This document shows, piece after piece, positions 1-5,127 of a DNA stretch of 5,127 bases; position 1 is the first letter of the stretch, and every line of letters starts with the position of its first letter. A program made the translations under genes and the position numbers. The DNA is taken from NCBI GenBank assembly GCA_900556575.1, contig USPO01000142.1:1-5127 (forward strand), written 5' to 3'. Origin of the DNA: an uncultured Eubacteriales bacterium. GTDB taxonomy: Bacteria; Bacillota; Clostridia; UBA1381. The notes beneath the pieces are model-generated. The model was not told the origin of the DNA. It did not search any database and saw only the letters and a program-made list of their open reading frames with translations.

Positions 1-362
1 CTTGCTTTAACCGCACGTGATACTTCTGTGAACTGTTCCTGACTTTCTATCGCACATGGACCAGCAAATACAGCAAGCTTATTACCGCCGACTGTTACTC
101 CGTGGCCTACATCTATGATACTTTGTTCTTTCTGTAATTCCTTTGAAGCAAGTTTATATGGCTTCATTATAGGTACTACATTTTCTACACCGGGCATGAG
201 GAGAACCTCATTCATGCTTAAAAGTCTCTTGTCTCCTATAGCACCAATTACTGTTTTCTTTTCACCAATAATAGGGTGTGTTTTGAATCCGAATTCGGCA
301 AGTCTGTTTTCAACCGCTTCAATCTGAAGTGCCGTAGCGGAATCTTTCATGATTATAATCAT
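1..362 (-). CDS. aroF: DAHP synthase (3-deoxy-7-phosphoheptulonate synthase), type I-beta, N-terminal part
   Basis: Catalyses condensation of phosphoenolpyruvate and erythrose 4-phosphate to DAHP, the cytosolic first step of aromatic amino acid synthesis. About 120 codons are visible; the gene leaves the window at base 1, and the family is about 340 residues long, so roughly the C-terminal two thirds is missing. Residues 1-70 read as the ferredoxin-like regulatory domain of the Thermotoga/Bacillota type: it opens MIIIMK, has a VIGAIGD strand-turn near 38-44, PGVE at 57-60 and KPYKLAS at 67-73. The catalytic barrel begins with AGPCAIES at 100-107, where the conserved Cys of the metal site sits. 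The start at 362 is chosen because AAGGAG (plus-strand 371-376) lies 8 nt upstream and family members start MIIVMK; an ATG four codons downstream has no such support. It has its own promoter and is divergent from the vanZ-like gene. In characterised homologues the N-terminal domain mediates Tyr/Phe feedback; that this holds here is inferred. Confidence 0.93.
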   Translation of the reverse strand, partial: MIIIMKDSATALQIEAVENRLAEFGFKTHPIIGEKKTVIGAIGDKRLLSMNEVLLMPGVENVVPIMKPYKLASKELQKEQSIIDVGHGVTVGGNKLAVFAGPCAIESQEQFTEVSRAVKA

Positions 363-386
363 TGTTAATGCTCCTTAATGTATATT

Positions 387-424
387 CGGACATATTCAGC
401 TGATTGTATATGTGCAAATGTCCG
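387..424 (-). repeat. Inverted repeat in the aroF leader
   Basis: Perfect 7-bp arms CGGACAT (387-393) and ATGTCCG (418-424) flank 24 bases that contain an 8-bp palindrome TCAGCTGA (396-403). The repeat lies in the predicted transcribed leader, about 10 bases upstream of the ribosome binding site at 371-376. It could form an RNA stem near the RBS or be a binding site for a dimeric repressor; nothing in the sequence decides between these. Confidence 0.45.
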
Positions 425-441
425 TCTTTTCTCTAACCTAT

Positions 442-470
442 ATTATAACAAATTTATGCGTAAAAAGCAA
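442..470 (-). promoter_or_regulatory. Sigma-A-type promoter of aroF
   Basis: Read on the minus strand, the -35 element is TTGCTT (465-470) and the -10 element is a perfect TATAAT (442-447), separated by exactly 17 bp. Transcription would start near base 435, giving a leader of about 73 nt before the aroF start at 362. Confidence 0.8.
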
Positions 471-595
471 TAGTAAATTTAAAATTTTGATATAGGTGAG
501 TAGAGAAATATATAAATTAGAATTAAAATTTATACATATAATATTATTATGTTTGTTTTATTTATAAACAAAAAATAAAAAAACAATAAAAACAG

Positions 596-623
596 TTGAT
601 TATTTTTTGAATTGTGATATAAT
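596..623 (+). promoter_or_regulatory. Promoter of the vanZ-like / phosphatase operon
   Basis: The -35 element is TTGATT (596-601), followed by a 16-bp spacer and a perfect -10 TATAAT (618-623). The spacer ends TGA directly before the -10, which makes an extended -10 (TGnTATAAT). Transcription would start near 630, leaving a short leader of about 38 nt before the start codon at 669. Confidence 0.75.
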
Positions 624-668
624 TAGACTGAGAAAAGAGTTTTTATTTGTTTTTGAAAGGTATATTTA

Positions 669-1190
669 ATGAGAAAAAATATAAAGACGATAATTTTCTG
701 TGCGGCAGCTGTTGGTGTTATGATTGCAATTTTTATGTTTTCATCGCAAAACAGTGATGATTCGTCAGATTTATCAAGAGGATTTATCCGAGATATAATA
801 AATATGCTGCCGTTCTTTTCTAATACAGATGAGGCAGTGAAAACTAAAATTATATCATCGGTTCATAATTTCGCGAGGAAAATGGCACATTTTTCAATAT
901 ATGCTGCACTTGGATTTTGCTGTGCCGGAGCGTTTATGCAAAAAATGTCAAGATGGAAAAAGATTATTATAGGAATATCAGCAGTGACTGTATGCTGTCT
1001 TTATGCCGCAAGTGATGAGCTGCATCAGCTTTTTATACCTGGCAGAAGCGGAGAAGTAAGAGATGTTCTTATAGATACAAGCGGAGGTGCTGTCGGAGCT
1101 ATGATATATATAGGGATTTATATGTTAGCGCAAAAAGTAAAAAACAGACGTATTAAGGCTGCAGAAGGGAGAGATGATACCGATGGTTGA
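669..1190 (+). CDS. VanZ-family membrane protein
   Basis: A 173-residue integral membrane protein of the VanZ-like family. Visible family motifs are FSSQ at 24-27 after the first membrane segment, RKMAHF at 70-75, SDELHQ at 115-120 followed by PGR at 124-126, and RDVLID with a small-residue GG at 131-140. Hydrophobic segments lie near 7-24, 75-90, 98-114 and 137-155, consistent with four transmembrane helices; the tail after 156 is basic, then acidic. GAAAGG at 655-660, 8 nt upstream, fixes the start. VanZ of enterococci gives low-level teicoplanin resistance, but most relatives have unknown roles in the envelope, and there are no vanHAX or vanRS genes here, so no resistance phenotype is claimed. 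Its 3' end overlaps the phosphatase gene, implying co-transcription and probable translational coupling. The family call is firm; the role is unknown. Confidence 0.9.
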   Translation: MRKNIKTIIFCAAAVGVMIAIFMFSSQNSDDSSDLSRGFIRDIINMLPFFSNTDEAVKTKIISSVHNFARKMAHFSIYAALGFCCAGAFMQKMSRWKKIIIGISAVTVCCLYAASDELHQLFIPGRSGEVRDVLIDTSGGAVGAMIYIGIYMLAQKVKNRRIKAAEGRDDTDG

Positions 1191-1947
1191 TGTACACGCA
1201 CATATTTTACCGCATTTTGATGATGGACCGGATGTCACAAAAATTTCTCTTGAAATGCTTCGTGAAAGTAAAAGACAAGGAGTAGATAAGATCATTTCAA
1301 CGTCCCATTGCTATCCGAGAAGCAGTAAAAGTATAAATGAATTTATCTATGACAGGACAGAAAGTATTATGCGTTTGCGTGAGGCAATAGAAAAAACGGG
1401 AGAGGATTTGCCTAAGATATATGCAGGATGTGAATTAAATTTGGGAAGGGATATTTCCGATGATACGCATCTGCTGGAACTTTGTACCGAGGGTACGGAA
1501 TATTTACTTTTAGAAATGCCGTATACGCAGTGGCAGCAATGGTGTATAGATGCAGTATATAAGATAACACTTAGGGGTATTACGCCAGTAATGGCACATA
1601 TTGACCGCTTTTTATTCCAAAAGCCTGAGCTGCTGAATTCTCTTTTTGAATTAGATGTTCTTTATCAAGTGAATGCAGAGGCATTTATTGATAAAAAAAT
1701 GAGAAAACAGGTAGATATGCTTTTTGAAACAGGAAGAATTCATTTCCTTGGTTCGGATATGCATAACATGGATTTAAGAAAGCCGAATATTGAAGAGGCA
1801 AGAAAAGTAATTATAAAAAGATACGGCAAAGGACATATGGAATATCTGGAGGAAAACAATGAAAGACTTTTGAAAAATGAGGCAATTGATATAACAGGAT
1901 ATCAAAGACTGCACAAAAAGTCGCTCCTAAAAAGGATACTTGGGTAA
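1183..1947 (+). CDS. CpsB/Wzb-type PHP-fold protein-tyrosine phosphatase
   Basis: A 254-residue, presumably cytoplasmic metal-dependent tyrosine phosphatase of the CpsB/CapC/YwqE family (PHP fold), not the low-molecular-weight Cys type. Metal-site motifs are seen in order: VDVHAHILP with H5 and H7, then FDDGP; TSHCYP with H42; GCELN with E84; VMAHIDRF with H139; and GSDMHNMD with D192 and H194. These correspond to the metal ligands of pneumococcal CpsB, and the length matches that family. Relatives dephosphorylate the tyrosine kinase (CpsD/Wzc-like) that controls export or polymerisation of surface polysaccharide. No kinase or chain-length protein is visible here. The start at 1183 (MVDVHAH) is preferred because family proteins begin there; an in-frame ATG at 1174 is possible. 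GGGAG at 1167-1171 lies 11 nt from 1183 and only 2 nt from 1174, so spacing does not settle it. The gene overlaps the vanZ-like gene by 8 bases. Confidence 0.88.
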   Translation: MVDVHAHILPHFDDGPDVTKISLEMLRESKRQGVDKIISTSHCYPRSSKSINEFIYDRTESIMRLREAIEKTGEDLPKIYAGCELNLGRDISDDTHLLELCTEGTEYLLLEMPYTQWQQWCIDAVYKITLRGITPVMAHIDRFLFQKPELLNSLFELDVLYQVNAEAFIDKKMRKQVDMLFETGRIHFLGSDMHNMDLRKPNIEEARKVIIKRYGKGHMEYLEENNERLLKNEAIDITGYQRLHKKSLLKRILG

Positions 1948-2006
1948 ATGAATTAAGAAAAAATTAATATTATTTAAAATAAAAATGATTTTTTACAAAA
2001 AGTTTC

Positions 2007-2035
2007 TTGACAATTTTTATAAAATGTATTATAAT
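2007..2035 (+). promoter_or_regulatory. Perfect consensus promoter of the SLH protein gene
   Basis: A consensus -35 TTGACA (2007-2012) and a consensus -10 TATAAT (2030-2035) are separated by the ideal 17 bp. Transcription should start near 2042, giving a leader of about 80 nt. The match predicts strong constitutive expression, as expected for an abundant surface protein. No GC-rich terminator separates this promoter from the phosphatase gene, so some readthrough from upstream is possible. Confidence 0.9.
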
Positions 2036-2055
2036 ATAGTATGAAGTATAAAAGC

Positions 2056-2088
2056 TTAACTAAGTTAATGTTCCGGGGGATTGGGACA
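2056..2088 (+). promoter_or_regulatory. Structured 5' leader of the SLH gene
   Basis: Two adjacent potential hairpins lie in the predicted transcript. The first is TTAACT/AGTTAA (2056-2061 and 2063-2068); with a one-base gap it would open into a weak AU-rich stem. The second pairs TGTTCC (2069-2074) with GGGACA (2083-2088), six pairs including one G-U, around an 8-nt G-rich loop GGGGGATT. Neither covers the RBS at 2110-2114. It does not match any riboswitch class that I recognise. A role in mRNA stability is a guess. Confidence 0.35.
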
Positions 2089-2109
2089 GAGGCTTAAATT
2101 AGGATAAAT

Positions 2110-2114
2110 GGAGG
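2110..2114 (+). promoter_or_regulatory. Ribosome binding site that sets the SLH gene start
   Basis: GGAGG at 2110-2114 lies 8 nt before the ATG at 2123. An upstream in-frame ATG at 2108 overlaps this Shine-Dalgarno sequence and has none of its own, so it is not the start; using 2123 also gives a clean signal peptide. Confidence 0.9.
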
Positions 2115-2122
2115 TATTTAGT

Positions 2123-4048
2123 ATGAACAAAGTGTTTAAGACAGCTGTGTCATCATTGGCTGCTGCTTCTATGCTTGCTTCTATTGTTCCGGCTGCTTTT
2201 GCGGACGGATACAACAATTCAAGTCTTCAGGAGACTATTAAGAAGTTTGCAGAGCAGAATGGTATTACATATAAATATGACGCAGACACAAACAAGGGAA
2301 CAGCGGATGTAACTCTTGATGCAGATACTTTTGTAAGAAAGACTGTTACATCAGGTACAGAAAATGCATTCCAAAATGGATATATTTTGGGAAGATTTTC
2401 GACAGGCAAAACAGCAGAATTAACAGGTGACTTTAAGTCAACTCTTAATATGGAGCCTGTAAGAAAAGCTTTTGAATCTTACAAGAATGCGGCAAATGAA
2501 ACTGTTGAAAAAGACAGTGCGTTAAGTGCACTTCTTCCTACAGTTCCTGTAAAGGGTGAATTTACAATTGATGTTATTTACGATAGCAGAATGCAGATTG
2601 CCGACAAGGATAAGTATCTTGAAACAGGAAAGATGACAGGCTTTAATGATGAAGCAAAGGAAATCTTTATAGATACAAAGAGAACAGATGCAGCTGACCC
2701 TGACCATGAAGGATATAATAAGTTTTCTGTAACAGTACAGGTAAAGGCTCCGACAACAGAAGCACTTCAGGGTGTTTCACATACTGGTTCATGGGCTAAT
2801 ACATTAGTATATGCAGATCTTGAAAAATCATATGAAACATTGCTCAAGGATATTGATTTTACTCTTCCGAGCGTAACTGTATCAGAGGATCCGTTCAGCG
2901 GTACTGATTTGTACTACACAGAATCAATTGATATGACAGGCTCAATCGTTATCGGTGCTGAGATGTCAACAATTAATTTTGATGTTCAGCAGGCAGAAGG
3001 CGGTGCAAATGATTATAGAGGTGTAAAGGATTGGGAAAAGATTTCAGCTACTATGGCACTCCTTAAGCAGTCTACCGGCGGCGGCGGTGGCGGCGGCAGC
3101 AACACAAGAAACACACCGGCACCGGTACAGACACCGAATATTACTGTTCCGACATTAGCACCGGGTGAAACAGCAACACCGACACCGGATGCAAGCGCAA
3201 CAGTAGACCCGAATGCTTCGCCGGCTCCGACATTAAATCCGGACGGCACAACACCGAACCCGGATGTACCGTCAGTAACACCGAAGCCGTTTACACCGTC
3301 GAACTCAACAGTTCCGTCAGCATTAAACGGTGAGGATCATATGGTATATGTTATCGGTTATCCGGAAGGTGATGTAAGACCGCTTAACAACATCACAAGA
3401 GAAGAAATTGCCACAATTTTCTATCGACTCTTAACAACAGAGAAGAGAGACAGTATTTATACTAAGGAATCAGGTTTCTCAGATGTTCTTAAGTCAAGAT
3501 GGTCAAACAAGGCTATTGCAACAATGGCTAACGGTAAGTATATCTTAGGTGATGCAGGCACAACAAACTTCAGACCGGCTGATTCAATCACAAGAGCTGA
3601 AATGGCTGCAATTGTATCAAGATTCTTGGATACAACTCCGGAAATCGCTGATTCAAGTGATGACTTCAACGATATTAACGGACACTGGGCTGCAACAGCA
3701 ATTAAGGAAGGTGTAGCAGCAGGCTGGTTAACAGGTTACGGTGACAACTCATTTAAGCCGGATCAGAAGATTACAAGAGCAGAGGCTATGACTGTAATCA
3801 ACCGTATGCTTGTTCGTTATGTAAATGAGGAAGGTCTCGTTGACGGATACGTTCAGTGGCCGGATAACCCGAAGGACGCTTGGTATTACTACAATGTAAT
3901 TGAGGCTACTAACTCACATAAGTATGATACAAGAACATTCGAGACAGCAGCAGACTTCTATGAGAAGTGGACAGAGATGGATACTAACTGGGTATGGGGA
4001 GACTTCAAGACTCAGTATGAGGATCCGGACGAAATTGATAGACAGTAA
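2123..4048 (+). CDS. Secreted S-layer-homology (SLH) domain surface protein
   Basis: A 641-residue exported protein that should be anchored non-covalently to the cell wall. Residues 1-27 form a Sec signal peptide: MNKVFK, a hydrophobic Ala/Ser-rich core, and a probable cut AFA|DG. Residues 28-317 are a beta-rich, acidic N-terminal region of a kind I cannot name, with Tyr/Asp-rich strands and a GFNDEAKEIF stretch near 173-182. A run of seven Gly (319-325) and a Thr/Pro/Asn linker follow to about 398. The SLH part begins near 405: a partial first module with GYPEGDVRP and ITREE (about 412-427), a second with FSDV...ITRAEMAAIV (about 452-502), and a third with FNDINGHWA...GYGDNSFKP...ITRAEAM (about 515-563). 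The tail contains WPDNP, DAWYYYNVIEATNSH (585-599) and ends acidic. SLH modules bind pyruvylated secondary cell-wall polymer in known systems. The N-terminal region has no recognisable catalytic motif, so it may be structural or adhesive. The gene has its own strong promoter and a terminator 20 bases downstream, so it is probably monocistronic. Confidence 0.92.
   Translation: MNKVFKTAVSSLAAASMLASIVPAAFADGYNNSSLQETIKKFAEQNGITYKYDADTNKGTADVTLDADTFVRKTVTSGTENAFQNGYILGRFSTGKTAELTGDFKSTLNMEPVRKAFESYKNAANETVEKDSALSALLPTVPVKGEFTIDVIYDSRMQIADKDKYLETGKMTGFNDEAKEIFIDTKRTDAADPDHEGYNKFSVTVQVKAPTTEALQGVSHTGSWANTLVYADLEKSYETLLKDIDFTLPSVTVSEDPFSGTDLYYTESIDMTGSIVIGAEMSTINFDVQQAEGGANDYRGVKDWEKISATMALLKQSTGGGGGGGSNTRNTPAPVQTPNITVPTLAPGETATPTPDASATVDPNASPAPTLNPDGTTPNPDVPSVTPKPFTPSNSTVPSALNGEDHMVYVIGYPEGDVRPLNNITREEIATIFYRLLTTEKRDSIYTKESGFSDVLKSRWSNKAIATMANGKYILGDAGTTNFRPADSITRAEMAAIVSRFLDTTPEIADSSDDFNDINGHWAATAIKEGVAAGWLTGYGDNSFKPDQKITRAEAMTVINRMLVRYVNEEGLVDGYVQWPDNPKDAWYYYNVIEATNSHKYDTRTFETAADFYEKWTEMDTNWVWGDFKTQYEDPDEIDRQ
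3077..3316 (+). repeat. Low-complexity Gly7 and Thr/Pro linker within the SLH gene
   Basis: Seven consecutive Gly codons (3077-3097; six GGC and one GGT) are followed by a linker of about 73 residues rich in Thr-Pro, Asn-Pro and Asp-Pro dipeptides. All 18 prolines from here to the first SLH module use CCG, which creates an irregular ACACCG/CCGGAT micro-repeat at DNA level. It is most likely an extended spacer between the N-terminal domain and the wall-binding modules, and possibly an O-glycosylation target. Confidence 0.75.
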
Positions 4049-4067
4049 TGTAAATCATTTTTGAAAT

Positions 4068-4097
4068 AAGGGCTAAGTTCATTTGAACTTAGCCCTT
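4068..4097 (+). terminator. First hairpin after the SLH gene
   Basis: A 13-bp perfect inverted repeat, AAGGGCTAAGTTC (4068-4080) and GAACTTAGCCCTT (4085-4097), encloses an ATTT loop, starting 20 bases after the stop codon. Only a short T stretch follows, so alone it would be a weak intrinsic terminator; it may act as a 3'-end stabilising stem or as the first of a tandem pair. Confidence 0.7.
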
Positions 4098-4105
4098 TGC
4101 TGTAT

Positions 4106-4147
4106 AAAAAAACAGCTGCAAAATTTTGTTTTGCAGCTGTTTTTTTT
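4106..4147. terminator. Strong bidirectional intrinsic terminator
   Basis: The arms CAGCTGCAAAA (4113-4123) and TTTTGCAGCTG (4129-4139) enclose the loop TTTTG. They are flanked by seven A (4106-4112) and eight T (4140-4147), so total pairing reaches 18 bp. There is a U-tract in both directions, so it can end the SLH transcript (plus) and the convergent GH28-like transcript (minus). The stop codon of the minus-strand gene (4146-4148) overlaps the T-tract. Confidence 0.9.
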
Positions 4148-5127
4148 ATAACAGTTCACAATCTTCAATTATGCTTTCCTGCTCCGACCAGCCCTTTAAA
4201 TACGGCTTTTGTTTTGATACTTCAAGTCCGGATATTTTAAGCCCTTTAATTCCATGAGCATACAATGCCGGAACCTCATGAGGATATTTATTTCTTACCG
4301 ACGGCTGTTCATCGAATATGCCGCTGTCAAGAGTACCGATTTTTTTCATTGTTAGTGTAATATCTTTCAGTTTTATATTTTCAATCGGGCAGCCTTTATC
4401 CGCACGCAGAAGTATTCCGGCTTCGCAGGTAATATCGATATCACGGAAAGTTACATTTCGTATAATTCCGGTCTTTTTGCTGCTGTCCTTATATCTCGGA
4501 GTATTGGAGATGAATATCGGATCACCCTTGCCCCACCAGCCTGGGTCGCCGTCTTCGGCAAATGCATCGGCATAACGGCGCGTGCTGCCGGTAATATTGT
4601 GTACTTGTATATTTTCTATCGTGGCACCGTCACGAACCCATATTCCTACACCTCGTGAGCAGTCCTTTACAATACAGTCGGTTAATACAATATTTCTTAT
4701 CGCATCATATGTTTCCGTTCCAATTTTTAAAGCACTGTCCTGTGAATGAAGTACACAGCCGCGAATAATTACATTTTCGCATGGACCGTATTTTTTACCC
4801 ATTTCCAACGTATTCTTTACAACAATTGCATCATCTCCGGACTCAATTATACAATTCGATATAACAACATCCTTGCATGAATCGGGATCTATTCCATCAT
4901 TGTTCGGACCGCGCAGGTCATTTAATATTTTGATATTATCAACCATTACACGGCGGCAGCCTGCCATATGCAGTGTCCAGAATGCGGCATCTTTAAATGT
5001 TATGCCGGTAACCCTTAGATTTTCTATATCCTCAAAAAATGTAGTTCTCGGACGCAGACCGTTTACGCACTTTGGACACTCATGGTATCCGTTGTCATTG
5101 TCGGCATCATAGAAAATTTTATCTCCC
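4146..5127 (-). CDS. GH28-like right-handed beta-helix protein (polygalacturonase superfamily), C-terminal part
   Basis: The reading frame stays open to the right edge, so the start is outside the window; 326 residues are visible and the Met at base 4967 is internal. The fragment shows successive beta-helix coils of the type I.NV.I.NC, as in glycoside hydrolase family 28, which hydrolyses galacturonan and related pectins. Counting from the right edge, the family's acidic residues are present: NNDGID (Asp77) and SGDD (Asp98, Asp99), after an ITFKDAAFW segment typical of GH28 near 42-50. The usual GHG histidine motif is replaced by LKIGTE (about 133-138) and the RIK motif by RGVGIW (158-163). 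The substrate may therefore differ from plain polygalacturonate. Twelve cysteines, including CPKC near 17-20, hint at a cytoplasmic location, but the N-terminus is unseen. It is convergent with the SLH gene across a shared terminator. It could also be a non-GH28 beta-helix lyase or epimerase. Confidence 0.75.
   Translation of the reverse strand, partial: GDKIFYDADNDNGYHECPKCVNGLRPRTTFFEDIENLRVTGITFKDAAFWTLHMAGCRRVMVDNIKILNDLRGPNNDGIDPDSCKDVVISNCIIESGDDAIVVKNTLEMGKKYGPCENVIIRGCVLHSQDSALKIGTETYDAIRNIVLTDCIVKDCSRGVGIWVRDGATIENIQVHNITGSTRRYADAFAEDGDPGWWGKGDPIFISNTPRYKDSSKKTGIIRNVTFRDIDITCEAGILLRADKGCPIENIKLKDITLTMKKIGTLDSGIFDEQPSVRNKYPHEVPALYAHGIKGLKISGLEVSKQKPYLKGWSEQESIIEDCELL

Larger units (their letters stand above)
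363..668. other. Divergent intergenic region, aroF / vanZ-like gene
   Basis: This AT-rich gap of about 306 bases holds two outward promoters and no coding sequence that I can support. The left part (363-470) is the aroF leader and promoter. The right part (596-668) is the promoter and leader of the vanZ-like gene. The middle (about 471-595) is very AT-rich, with A and T runs and a weak 7-bp inverted repeat, TTTGTTT at 552-558 and AAACAAA at 566-572. I see no GC-rich hairpin, tRNA or riboswitch in it. Confidence 0.7.

Noticed and set aside
115..327. 70-codon plus-strand frame opposite aroF
   Set aside because: It is antisense to a clear DAHP synthase, has no RBS or recognisable protein, and is a shadow frame.
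537..542. Extra TATAAT upstream of the vanZ-like gene
   Set aside because: No -35 element lies at the right distance, and such hexamers are expected by chance in DNA this AT-rich.
552..572. AT-only inverted repeat as a terminator
   Set aside because: The stem has one G-C pair and sits upstream of both divergent genes, where no terminator is expected.
669..1190. Glycopeptide resistance cluster
   Set aside because: Only a VanZ-family gene is present, with no vanHAX or vanRS; family membership alone does not imply resistance.
2068..2097. Nine-codon upstream frame in the SLH leader
   Set aside because: There is no convincing Shine-Dalgarno sequence and no regulatory codon pattern, so it is probably chance.
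2227..2707. Two short minus-strand frames (2227-2409 and 2522-2707) within the SLH gene
   Set aside because: They are antisense to a well-supported coding region and lack start signals and recognisable motifs.
3013..3249. 78-codon minus-strand frame with a proline run
   Set aside because: The proline run is the complement of the Gly7 codons of the SLH gene; there is no RBS and no independent evidence.
3457..3669. 70-codon minus-strand frame opposite the SLH modules
   Set aside because: It mirrors the conserved SLH codons and has no support of its own.
4967..4967. Met at 4967 as the start of the GH28-like gene
   Set aside because: The same frame continues open for 53 more codons to the window edge with GH28-like sequence, and no RBS precedes this ATG.
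4318..5112. Plus-strand frames at 4318-4575 and 4873-5112
   Set aside because: They are antisense to the GH28-like gene, whose beta-helix repeats and Asp motifs are clear.

Overview
The window looks like chromosomal DNA from a low-GC, Gram-positive anaerobe of the Clostridia. The reasons are AT-rich intergenic DNA with near-consensus sigma-A promoters, strong AGGAGG-type ribosome binding sites, a type I-beta DAHP synthase with an N-terminal ferredoxin-like domain, and a secreted protein with three C-terminal SLH modules and a tail ending near an 'EATNSH' motif. From memory, I associate that tail with gut Clostridia. A GH28-like beta-helix gene next to an SLH surface protein would fit a plant-polysaccharide or pectin user (Monoglobus-like organisms came to mind), but the genus cannot be fixed from this sequence.

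Layout from left to right. Positions 1-362 (minus) hold the start of aroF, which runs off the left edge. Positions 363-668 are a divergent intergenic region with one promoter facing each way, plus an inverted repeat in the aroF leader. Positions 669-1190 (plus) encode a VanZ-family membrane protein. It overlaps a CpsB/Wzb-type PHP-fold tyrosine phosphatase gene that ends at 1947, so the two form a compact two-gene operon. Positions 1948-2122 hold a perfect-consensus promoter (TTGACA, 17 bp, TATAAT) and a leader of about 80 nt with a G-rich stem-loop. Positions 2123-4048 (plus) encode a 641-residue secreted protein: signal peptide, unknown N-terminal domain, Gly7 and Thr/Pro linker, three SLH modules and a conserved tail. 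Positions 4068-4147 hold two hairpins, the second a strong bidirectional terminator. Positions 4146-5127 (minus) hold the 3' part of a GH28-like beta-helix gene that runs off the right edge.

How the genes relate: aroF is a housekeeping gene (first step of the shikimate pathway) and only a divergent neighbour. The VanZ protein, the CpsB-type phosphatase and the SLH protein all point to the cell envelope. CpsB relatives control export or polymerisation of surface polysaccharide through a tyrosine kinase, and SLH modules bind a secondary cell-wall polymer. A functional link among the three is inference from adjacency. The GH28-like gene is convergent and transcriptionally insulated by the terminator. 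I see no mobile element, CRISPR array, tRNA or rRNA. The most notable points are the altered active-site motifs of the GH28-like protein, the phosphatase paired with VanZ without a visible kinase, and the undescribed N-terminal domain and structured leader of the SLH gene.
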